Assembly: GCF_012241385.1 (NCBI RefSeq)
Contig: NZ_JAAVXB010000013.1
Location: forward strand, 1 to 64,000
Source of the DNA: Solimonas marina
GTDB lineage: Bacteria > Pseudomonadota > Gammaproteobacteria > Nevskiales > Nevskiaceae
Length of the DNA stretch: 64,000 bases
Direction of reading: 5' to 3'
Below the pieces are notes generated by a model, which saw nothing but the letters and a program-made list of their open reading frames with translations, searched no databases and was not told the DNA's origin. Within the stretch, counting starts at the first letter, position 1. Each line of letters opens with the position of its first letter. A program made the translations under genes and the position numbers. Below, one piece after another: positions 17,838 through 25,364 of the stretch.

Positions 17838-19153
17838 GATTCGTTCTGGTCGTGAATGACGGCTTCGTTGCCGCCGATATAGGTCTGTCGGACCGCGCGC
17901 TCATCGCCGAGCGTCATCAGCACCAATAATTTCTCGGACAACGTGCGGCACGCGCGCAGGCGCCGCGCCAGCAGCGGCGTCGCCTGCAGATCGACGGCGA
18001 TGAAATCGGCCTCGCTGCCCGGCGCGAAGGTGCCGATGCGGTCCTGCAACTGCAGGATGCGGGCGTTGCCGAGCGTCGCCAGATAGAACGCGCGCAGCGG
18101 CGTCAGTCGCTGGCCCTTCATCTGCGCGACCTTGTAGGCCTCGCCCAGCGTGCGCAGCATCGAAAAGCTGGTGCCGCCGCCGACGTCGGTGGCGACACCG
18201 AAGCGCAAGCCGGCGGCGTCGCTGGCGTCGAAGTCGAACAGGCCGCTGCCGAGATACAGGTTCGACGTCGGCGAATGCGCGGCGCAGGCGCCGCAATCGG
18301 CCATGCGCCGGCGATCGGTTTGATCGAGATGGATGGCATGCGCGTAGACCGCGCGCTCGCGCAGCAAGCCGTAGTGGTCGTAGACGTCGAGATAGCTGCG
18401 CCGCTCCGGGAACAGCTCGCGCACCCAGGCGATCTCGCTCGGATTCTCGGCCAGATGGCTGTGGATGTAGGTGCTCGGATACTCGGCCGCGAGGCGACCG
18501 GCGGCAGCCAGTTGTTCGGGCGTCGAAGTCGGCGCGAAGCGCGGCGTGATCGCCACCGACAAGCGCTCCGTACCATGCCAGGCCTCGATCAATTCGCGCG
18601 TTTCGCGCGCGCCGTCGTCGGCGGTATCGCGAAGGTACTCCGGACAATTGCGGTCCATCAGCACCTTGCCGGCGATCATGCGCAGACCGCGCCGCGCGGC
18701 GGCGGCGAAGAAGGCATCGACCGAGGTCTTGTGCACGGTGCAGAACACCAGCGCGGTGGTCGTGCCGTTGCGCAGCAGCTCGTCGAGGAAGACCTCGGCG
18801 ACCTCGCGGGCATAGGCCGGATCACCGAAGCGGCGCTCCACGGCGAACACATAGTCGTCGAGCCAGTCGAGCAACTGCCGGCCGCCGGAGCCGATGACCT
18901 CGGTCTGCGGAAAGTGAATGTGCGTGTCGATCAACCCCGGCATCAGCAGATCGCTGCCGTGGTCGATCAGGGTGATGTCGGCCGGCAGCGTCGCGAGCAA
19001 CGCGTCGGCAGGGCCAACCGCCTGCACGCGACCGTGCTCGACGACCAGCAGACCGTCCTCGTGATGCACGACCTGCCCGCTGCCGTCACCGTCGCGAGGA
19101 TCGTCGGTGAAATACAGAACCGCGCCGCGATGCGCCTGCAGGCTCGCGCTCAT
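17834..19153 (-). CDS. guaD: Guanine deaminase
   Basis: The 439-residue amidohydrolase converts guanine to xanthine and ammonia. Zinc motifs are visible: H78-I-H80 in PGLIDTHIHFPQ, HSHLAEN, YAHAIHLD and ATDVGGGTSFSM; FCTVHKTSVDAFF and the C-terminal GSEADFIAVD are also family-like. The product goes straight to xanthine dehydrogenase encoded upstream in the same operon. Its start is 300 bp downstream of the urate oxidase stop, across the 101-bp repeat array, the only large gap in this operon, so it may have its own promoter. Confidence 0.95.
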   Translation of the reverse strand: MSASLQAHRGAVLYFTDDPRDGDGSGQVVHHEDGLLVVEHGRVQAVGPADALLATLPADITLIDHGSDLLMPGLIDTHIHFPQTEVIGSGGRQLLDWLDDYVFAVERRFGDPAYAREVAEVFLDELLRNGTTTALVFCTVHKTSVDAFFAAAARRGLRMIAGKVLMDRNCPEYLRDTADDGARETRELIEAWHGTERLSVAITPRFAPTSTPEQLAAAGRLAAEYPSTYIHSHLAENPSEIAWVRELFPERRSYLDVYDHYGLLRERAVYAHAIHLDQTDRRRMADCGACAAHSPTSNLYLGSGLFDFDASDAAGLRFGVATDVGGGTSFSMLRTLGEAYKVAQMKGQRLTPLRAFYLATLGNARILQLQDRIGTFAPGSEADFIAVDLQATPLLARRLRACRTLSEKLLVLMTLGDERAVRQTYIGGNEAVIHDQNES

Positions 19154-19172
19154 GCCTCGCCCCTCGCGCCGA

Positions 19173-19457
19173 CTTCAGGTGCAGCTCCGCGCATGAGAGC
19201 ACCTGCTCCCGCACCCGTTTGCGCTACGCGCAAAGCACCGTGTCGCATGCTCATGCTTCCACCCTCGCATCGACTTCAGGTGCGGCCGTGCGCATGAGAG
19301 AGCATGCGCCCGCACCCGTTTGCGCTACGCGCAAAACACCGTGTCGCATGCTCATGCTTCCACCCTCGCATCGACTTCAGGTGCAGCCGTTCGCATGAGA
19401 GAGCATGCTCCCGCACCCGTTTGCGCTGCGCGCAAAACACCGTGTCGCATGCTCATG
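19173..19457. repeat. Tandem repeat, 101-bp period, about 2.8 copies
   Basis: Units begin CTTCAGGTGC at 19173, 19274 and 19375; the last ends near 19457 and just overlaps the urate oxidase stop. Each unit carries a small dyad TTTGCGC-TAC-GCGCAAA and an outer dyad GCATGAG...CTCATGC, so RNA from either strand would fold into nested hairpins. The copies differ at only a few positions. They fill the gap between guaD and puuD. Confidence 0.9.
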
Positions 19458-20721
19458 GCGACGCACCCTGCCCTTGGTGGGCGATCCAGTCGAGTACGGT
19501 CTGGCGCTCGGTATCGGTCATCTGGGTGATGTTGCCGAGCGGCATCGCCCGACTGGCGAGCTGCTGACGGATCAGGGCCGCGTTGGTGCGCAGTTCGTCC
19601 GCGGTTTCCAGCGCGATGCCTTTCGGCGGCGCGGTGAAGCCGGCGAACTTCGGGTGTTGCGCGTGACACAGCACGCAGCGTTGCTCGACGATCTGCTGCA
19701 CCGCCGCCAGCGTCGGCGTCGCGGCCGTGGGTTCACCGGTGCTCGCCGCGCTCGCATCGCCGGCCGCCGGCGCGGCGCTGATCGGCGCCGACGTCGGCGA
19801 CGCCGGACGCAAGACGATGACGACGACGACGATGGCCGCCAGGCCGATCAGCATCGACCAGATCGGCGTCTTGCCGCCGCGCTCGTGTGCCTTGTGGCGC
19901 AGCACGAACCAGGCGCGAATCGCCGCGCCGGCGAAGGTCAGACCGATCAGCGCCGCGACCTTGTGCGGCGAACCCCAGGTCGTCGCGTAGTGGTTGCTGA
20001 TCATCGTGAACAGCACCGGCAGCGTGAAATAGGTGTTGTGCACCGAACGCTGCTTGCCGCGCAGACCGTCGCGCGGATCGGGGTCGCGGCCTTCGCGCAT
20101 CGCCGCCACCGAGCGCCGTTGGCCGGGGATGATGACGAAGAACACATTGGCAACCATCATCGTACCGAGCAGCGCGCCGAAGTGGATGTACGCGCCGCGG
20201 CCGCTGAACACCGAGCACAGGCCCCAGGCGGCCAGGCACAGCAGCACGGCCAGCACCGCGCCCAGCACACGGTCGTCGCGGCCCAGCGGCGAGCGGCACA
20301 GGCCGTCGTAGATCAGCCAGCCACCGACCAGGGTGCCGAGACCGATGGCGATCGCCTGCCACGGTGCCAGCGCCATCACCGACGGGTCGATCAGATACAG
20401 CGTCGGCGCGCCGTAATAGATCACGCAAAGCATGAAGAAGCCGGTCAGCCAGGTGCTGTAGGCCTCCCAGTAGAACCAGTGCAGATGCGCCGGCAGCTGC
20501 GCCGGAGCGACGCGGTATTTCTGCGAGTGGTAGAAGCCGCCGCCATGCACGGCCCACAGCTCGCCGGCGACGCCGCGCTCACGCGCCTTGGGGTCGGCCG
20601 GCGACAGCAGATGATTGTCGAGCCAGACGAAGTAGAACGACGCACCGATCCAGGCGATGCCGACGATGATGTGTGCCCAGCGTCCGAGCAGGTTCAGCCA
20701 TTCGAGCAAATAGGCTTCCAT
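19453..20721 (-). CDS. puuD: Membrane urate oxidase PuuD with C-terminal cytochrome c
   Basis: The 422-residue product starts with a polytopic membrane domain (residues 1-305): LLGRWAHIIVGIAWIGASFYF, ELWAVHGGGFYHSQKY, HLHWFYWEAYSTWLTGF and HNTYFTLPVLFTMISNHY. After a low-complexity Ala/Pro/Thr linker a cytochrome c domain follows, with C349-VL-C352-H353 and a likely axial M393 (RAMPLGN). This fits the described PuuD type, which oxidises urate to 5-hydroxyisourate and passes electrons to the respiratory chain instead of making peroxide. The ATG is 9 bp after the permease stop. Confidence 0.95.
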   Translation of the reverse strand: MEAYLLEWLNLLGRWAHIIVGIAWIGASFYFVWLDNHLLSPADPKARERGVAGELWAVHGGGFYHSQKYRVAPAQLPAHLHWFYWEAYSTWLTGFFMLCVIYYGAPTLYLIDPSVMALAPWQAIAIGLGTLVGGWLIYDGLCRSPLGRDDRVLGAVLAVLLCLAAWGLCSVFSGRGAYIHFGALLGTMMVANVFFVIIPGQRRSVAAMREGRDPDPRDGLRGKQRSVHNTYFTLPVLFTMISNHYATTWGSPHKVAALIGLTFAGAAIRAWFVLRHKAHERGGKTPIWSMLIGLAAIVVVVIVLRPASPTSAPISAAPAAGDASAASTGEPTAATPTLAAVQQIVEQRCVLCHAQHPKFAGFTAPPKGIALETADELRTNAALIRQQLASRAMPLGNITQMTDTERQTVLDWIAHQGQGASP

Positions 20722-20730
20722 GCGGGTCTT

Positions 20731-21657
20731 CTAAAGCTCCGGGTGGAAAGGCTTGCCGAGCGACGCCGGCTGGTTGAGCAGGATGGTCTGCCGGTCGCGG
20801 CAGATCAGGACCAGCACCACGACGGTCGCCGCATACGGCAGCATCGACAGGAATTCCGACGGCACATGCAGGCCGAAGCCCTGTGCGTAGAGCTGCAGCA
20901 CCGTGACACCGCCGAACAGATAGGCGCCGGCCAGCACGCGTAGCGGCTTCCAGGTCGCGAACACGACCAGCGCCAGCGCGATCCAGCCTCGACCTGCCGA
21001 CAGCCCCTCGACCCACATCGGCGTCAGCGCCGTCGACAGATACGCGCCGGCGATGCCGCTGCAGGCGCCGCCGAACAGCACCGCCGCATAGCGCACGCGC
21101 TGCACCGGATGGCCGATCGCGTGCGCGACCGCCGGCGATTCGCCGACCGCGCGCAACAGCAGGCCGCCGCGCGTGCGGCTCAAGAACCACTGCACGGCGA
21201 CATACAGCGCGATCGACGCGTAGACCAGGATGTCGAAACGAAACAGGAGCGGCCCGAGTACCGGAATGTCGCTGAGCAGCGGAATCGACAGATGCGGCAG
21301 ACCGGCGATCGGTTGACCGGCGAACGACTTGCCGAGGAAGGCCGACAGGCCGACGCCGAACAAGGTCAGCGCCAGACCGGTGGCGACCTGGTTGGTCTGC
21401 AATTGCAGGGTCAGCACCGCGAAGATCAGTGCCATCAGCACGCCGGCCAGCGCCGCCGCCAGATAGCCCAGGGTCAGGCTGCCGGTCGTCAGGCCGACGG
21501 CGAAGCCGGCGATCGCGCCGACCAGCATCGTGCCCTCGACGCCGAGGTTGAGCACGCCGGCACGCTCGGTCACCAGCTCACCGAGCGCGGCGAAGATCAG
21601 CGGCGTGGCCGCCGCCGTCGTGCTCGCCAGCATCGCGATCAAGGTCTCGACACTCAT
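20731..21657 (-). CDS. ABC transporter permease, BMP/nucleoside type (second)
   Basis: The 308-residue membrane protein is a BPD_transp_2 permease: ATPLIFAALGELVTERAGVLNLGVEGTMLVGA is a characteristic N-terminal block, followed by about eight hydrophobic helices. It pairs with the permease encoded just upstream, overlapping it by ATGA, and with the ATPase and BMP binding protein to form an importer for nucleosides, purine bases or urate. Confidence 0.93.
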   Translation of the reverse strand: MSVETLIAMLASTTAAATPLIFAALGELVTERAGVLNLGVEGTMLVGAIAGFAVGLTTGSLTLGYLAAALAGVLMALIFAVLTLQLQTNQVATGLALTLFGVGLSAFLGKSFAGQPIAGLPHLSIPLLSDIPVLGPLLFRFDILVYASIALYVAVQWFLSRTRGGLLLRAVGESPAVAHAIGHPVQRVRYAAVLFGGACSGIAGAYLSTALTPMWVEGLSAGRGWIALALVVFATWKPLRVLAGAYLFGGVTVLQLYAQGFGLHVPSEFLSMLPYAATVVVLVLICRDRQTILLNQPASLGKPFHPEL

Positions 21658-22739
21658 GCGGCGGCTCCGCTCGCCGCCGGCGCGCGGACCACGCGGCGCA
21701 GGCGATAGTTCACGAACGCGTCCATCGCCAGCAGATAGAACAGCAGCAGGCCCTGGAACAAACCGGTGATCGCCGACGGCAGGCCGAGGTCGATCTGCGC
21801 CTGTTCGCCGCCCAGATAAAGCAGCGACATCAGCAGCGCCGCGAGCACGATGCCGAAGGCGTTGAGACGGCCGACGAAGGCGACGATGATCGCCGCGAAG
21901 CCGTAGCCCGGCGACACCGTGGTCTGCAACTGACCGATCGGCCCGGCGACCTCGCCGATGCCGGCCAGGCCCGCGGTGGCGCCGCTGATCAGCAGCGCCA
22001 GCCAGACATTGCGCTTCTCGCTGAAGCCGGCGTACGCGGCCGCGGCCGGCGCCAGTCCCGCGACCTGCAGGCGATAGCCGGCGTGCGTCTTGTCGGTGAA
22101 CAGCCACGACAGGCCGGCCAGCAGCAGCGCGAAGACAATGCCGAGATTGATGCGTGTGCCGTCGACCAGGATCGGCAGCAGCTCCCAGTCGTTGAACATC
22201 CGCGACTGCGGGAAATTGAAGCCGTCCGGGTCGCGCCACGGCCCGTGCACCAGATACGCGAGCAGCATCTGCGCGATGTAAACCAGCATCAGGCTGGTGA
22301 GAATCTCGCTGGTGCGAAAGCGCGTGCGCAGCAGCGCCGGAATCGCCGCCCAGGCCATGCCGCCGAGCACGCCGGCGATCAGCATCGCCGGCAATATCCA
22401 GTGCGACTCGGTATCGCCGAACGCCAGCGCCACACCGGTGCCGGCCAAGGCGCCGATCGTCAACTGGCCCTCGGCGCCGATGTTCCAGACATTGGCGCGA
22501 AAGCCGATCGCCAGGCCGATCGCGCACAACAGCAGCGGCGCGGTCTTCACCAGCAGCTCGCCGAGACCGTACAGCGACGTCAGCGGCTTGACGAAGAACA
22601 CTGCGCAGGCCGCGAGCGGATCCTTGCCGAGCAGCGCGAACACCGCGAAGCCGGTGACGAACATCAGCAGCGCCGCGATCAGCGGCGCCAGCAGGCGCAT
22701 GCGCGCCGACGGCAGTGGCCGTCGTTCAAGCCGCAGCAT
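21654..22739 (-). CDS. ABC transporter permease, BMP/nucleoside type (first)
   Basis: The 361-residue membrane protein carries the family block KTAPLLLCAIGLAIGFRANVWNIGAEGQLTIGA and LRTRFRTSEILTSLMLVYIA, typical of the larger permease in BMP-type nucleoside transporters. ATG 22739 overlaps the ATPase gene by 14 bp; an internal ATG at 22700 is also possible. Substrate is inferred from the operon. Confidence 0.92.
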   Translation of the reverse strand: MLRLERRPLPSARMRLLAPLIAALLMFVTGFAVFALLGKDPLAACAVFFVKPLTSLYGLGELLVKTAPLLLCAIGLAIGFRANVWNIGAEGQLTIGALAGTGVALAFGDTESHWILPAMLIAGVLGGMAWAAIPALLRTRFRTSEILTSLMLVYIAQMLLAYLVHGPWRDPDGFNFPQSRMFNDWELLPILVDGTRINLGIVFALLLAGLSWLFTDKTHAGYRLQVAGLAPAAAAYAGFSEKRNVWLALLISGATAGLAGIGEVAGPIGQLQTTVSPGYGFAAIIVAFVGRLNAFGIVLAALLMSLLYLGGEQAQIDLGLPSAITGLFQGLLLFYLLAMDAFVNYRLRRVVRAPAASGAAA

Positions 22740-24279
22740 CGGCGGCCTCCTCGATCTCGATGAACGCGTCCAGCGCTTCGCCGACGAAGCCGCCCGCCAT
22801 CCAGCGGCCGATCTCGGCGACGCTGGTTGCCTGCGGTTCGCGCAGCGGCGACAGCCGGCCACCGGCCAGCACCGCAATGCGGTCGCTGATCTCGAACAGC
22901 TCGTCCAGCTCTTCGGAAATCACCAGCAGCGCCGCGCCCTGATCGCGCAGATCGATCAGCGCCTGACGGATCAACTGTGCGGCGCCGACATCGACGCCCC
23001 AGGTCGGCTGCGCGACGATCAGCACCTTCGGCGCCAGCAGGATCTCGCGGCCGACGATGAATTTCTGCAGGTTACCGCCGGACAGACTGTTGGCCGGCGC
23101 CAGCTCGTCGCGGCATTTGACCGCGAAGCGCTCGATGATCTGTCGCGCGAACGTGCGCGCCGCGCCCATGCGCACGAAACCGCGGCGCACCAAGCCTTTC
23201 GGTGCGCCGGTCAGCAGCGCGTTCTGCGCCAGACTCATCGCCGGCACGGCGCCACGGCCGAGCCGCTCCTCCGGCACGAAGCCGAACCCGCGACGCCGAC
23301 GCTGCGCCGGATCGAGATGGCCGACCGGATCGCCGGCCAGACGCACCATGCCGCGAGCGGTGCAGCGCGTTTCGCCGGACAAGGCGGCCAGCAATTCCTT
23401 CTGGCCGTTGCCGGAGACGCCGGCGATGCCGACGATCTCGCCGCCGCGCACGCGTAGGTCGATGCCCTGCAGCGCGACGCCGAACGGCTCACCGCTGTCC
23501 AGCGTCAGCTGGGTCAGTTCCAGCTCGATCTCCGCGGGCGCGCGCGGCTGCAGGCTGCATGCGGCCAGCTCGCGGCCGATCATCATCTGCGCCAGGCTGT
23601 CGTTGCTCTCGTCACGCGGCACCGCCTGACCGCCGGGCCGGCCGCCGCGCAACACGGTGGCGACATCGCACAGCTCGCGAATCTCGTCGAGCTTGTGGCT
23701 GATGTAGAGGATGCTGACGCCCTCGTCGGCCAGTCGTCGCAGCGTCACGAACAACTGCTGTACGGCCTGCGGCGTCAGCACCGAGGTCGGTTCGTCCATG
23801 ATCAGCAGCTTCGGCTGCTGCAGCAGGCAGCGCACGATCTCCACCCGCTGGCGTTCGCCGACCGACATGCTGTGCACCAGCCGATCGGGATCGACCGGCA
23901 GCCCGTAACGCTGCGACACGTCGCGAATGCGCGGCGCCAGCGCCGCCGGCTTTTCATGCGCGTCGAGCGCCAGCGCGATGTTCTCGGCGACGCTCAGCGT
24001 CTCGAACAACGAGAAATGCTGGAACACCATGCCGATGCCCAGCGCCCTCGCCTGCGCCGGGCTGTCGATACGGATCTCGCGGCCTTCCCATTCGATGCGG
24101 CCTTCGTCCGGCCGCGTCACGCCGTAGACGATTTTCATCAGCGTGCTCTTGCCGGCGCCGTTCTCGCCGAGCAGCGCGTGAATCTCGCCGGGCTGCACGA
24201 CCAGACCGACGCCGTCGTTGGCGACGACGCCGGGATAACGCTTGGTGATGCCGTGCAGCGCCAGGCGCGGTGGACTCAT
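22726..24279 (-). CDS. ABC transporter ATPase, double-domain, BMP/nucleoside type
   Basis: The 517-residue protein has two ABC domains as in RbsA-like and BMP-linked ATPases. The first has Walker A GENGAGKST, signature SVGERQRVEI and Walker B LLIMDEPTSVLTP. The second is degenerate: GVSGNGQKE for Walker A, LSGGNLQKFIVGRE, and Walker B LIVAQPTWGVD with Gln in place of the catalytic Glu, as is usual in this family. The start overlaps the XdhC stop by four bases. Confidence 0.94.
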   Translation of the reverse strand: MSPPRLALHGITKRYPGVVANDGVGLVVQPGEIHALLGENGAGKSTLMKIVYGVTRPDEGRIEWEGREIRIDSPAQARALGIGMVFQHFSLFETLSVAENIALALDAHEKPAALAPRIRDVSQRYGLPVDPDRLVHSMSVGERQRVEIVRCLLQQPKLLIMDEPTSVLTPQAVQQLFVTLRRLADEGVSILYISHKLDEIRELCDVATVLRGGRPGGQAVPRDESNDSLAQMMIGRELAACSLQPRAPAEIELELTQLTLDSGEPFGVALQGIDLRVRGGEIVGIAGVSGNGQKELLAALSGETRCTARGMVRLAGDPVGHLDPAQRRRRGFGFVPEERLGRGAVPAMSLAQNALLTGAPKGLVRRGFVRMGAARTFARQIIERFAVKCRDELAPANSLSGGNLQKFIVGREILLAPKVLIVAQPTWGVDVGAAQLIRQALIDLRDQGAALLVISEELDELFEISDRIAVLAGGRLSPLREPQATSVAEIGRWMAGGFVGEALDAFIEIEEAADAAA

Positions 24280-25364
24280 GACGCGCTTCGCTTCGCGGCG
24301 CAGCCGCTGCAACCCGTGTGATCGGGATTCGACGCGCAGTCGTCGGGAGCCGGCTTGCGCGCCGGCGGTTCCGGCAGCGTGTCGAGCAGTTGCGCGGCAA
24401 TGCTGACGGCGATCGCCGCCGGCCACTTGCTGCGCGACGCGCCAAGGCCGACCGGACAGGTCAGCCGCGCGATGCGTTCGGGGGCAACGCCGTCGCGCGC
24501 CAGCCGCGAGCGAAAACGCGCGGCCTTGCTCTTCGAACCGATCAGACCGGCGAACGCGAAATCGTCGCGCGCGAGGATCGCACGGCACAGTTGGTAATCG
24601 AGTTCGTGATCGTGCGTCATCACCAGAAAGCGTGCGCCGGCCGGCGCTCGCGCGACGGTCGCCAGCGGATCGTCGGCGACCCACACGCGCGTGCTGCCGG
24701 CCAACATCGGCGGAAACAGTTCGGCGCGCGCGTCGACCCAGGTCAGCCGCAGCGGCAGTTCGGCGACGATGCGCGACAGGGCCTGACCGACGTGCCCGGC
24801 CCCGTACAGCCACAGCGGTGCGCCGGTCGCGAGGCGCTCGCGCAGCTCGACGCCATCGTCATGCCGCGACAGCACCGCGGCACCGGCGTCGTTGGCGGCG
24901 GCCGCCTGCCAGTCGCGACGCACCGCGCCACGCTGCAAGCGGCTGCGCAGTTCCAGTGCGCCCTGCTCGTGCAGCGCCATCGTCAGGTCGTCGAGCCACG
25001 CAATGTCGTCGCGTTCGTAGCGCTCGAACCACAGTTCGACGACGCCGCCGCAGCACTGGCCGAGTTCGGTGCCGAGTACATAGCGCTGCAGACGCGCGAG
25101 CGGTGCGCGCGGCGAGTCGAGCAGCGCGCGCGCAGTCTGCAGCGCCTGCCATTCGAGATGACCGCCGCCGATGGTGCCGAGCAAGCTGTCGGCACCGACC
25201 AGCATGCAGGCGCCCGGCTCGCGCGGCGCCGAACCGCGCACCACGGCGACGACGACGCGCACGCACGGCCCCTGGCGGCGCAGCAAGGCGGCCGCGGCGC
25301 GCGGCCAGTCGCCGAGCGCGAGCAGCGTCAGCGACGACGATTCGGCCTGGGCCAGTGCGCTCAT
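24276..25364 (-). CDS. xdhC: Xanthine dehydrogenase accessory protein XdhC
   Basis: The 362-residue product matches XdhC, which binds and helps sulfurate the molybdenum cofactor before insertion into XdhB. Blocks are VVVAVVRGSAPREPGACMLV, GTIGGGHLEWQAL, GQCCGGVVELWFE (Cys pair), LWLYGAGHVGQAL (Rossmann) and FAGLIGSKSKAARF. The C-terminus ends with three cysteines, CASNPDHTGCSGC, beyond the usual length. ATGA overlaps join it to xdhB and to the ATPase gene. Confidence 0.93.
   Translation of the reverse strand: MSALAQAESSSLTLLALGDWPRAAAALLRRQGPCVRVVVAVVRGSAPREPGACMLVGADSLLGTIGGGHLEWQALQTARALLDSPRAPLARLQRYVLGTELGQCCGGVVELWFERYERDDIAWLDDLTMALHEQGALELRSRLQRGAVRRDWQAAAANDAGAAVLSRHDDGVELRERLATGAPLWLYGAGHVGQALSRIVAELPLRLTWVDARAELFPPMLAGSTRVWVADDPLATVARAPAGARFLVMTHDHELDYQLCRAILARDDFAFAGLIGSKSKAARFRSRLARDGVAPERIARLTCPVGLGASRSKWPAAIAVSIAAQLLDTLPEPPARKPAPDDCASNPDHTGCSGCAAKRSAS

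Noticed and set aside
19173-19457. Coding repeats (87-codon frame at 19304-19567)
   Set aside because: The frame follows the 101-bp repeat and runs antisense into the end of puuD.
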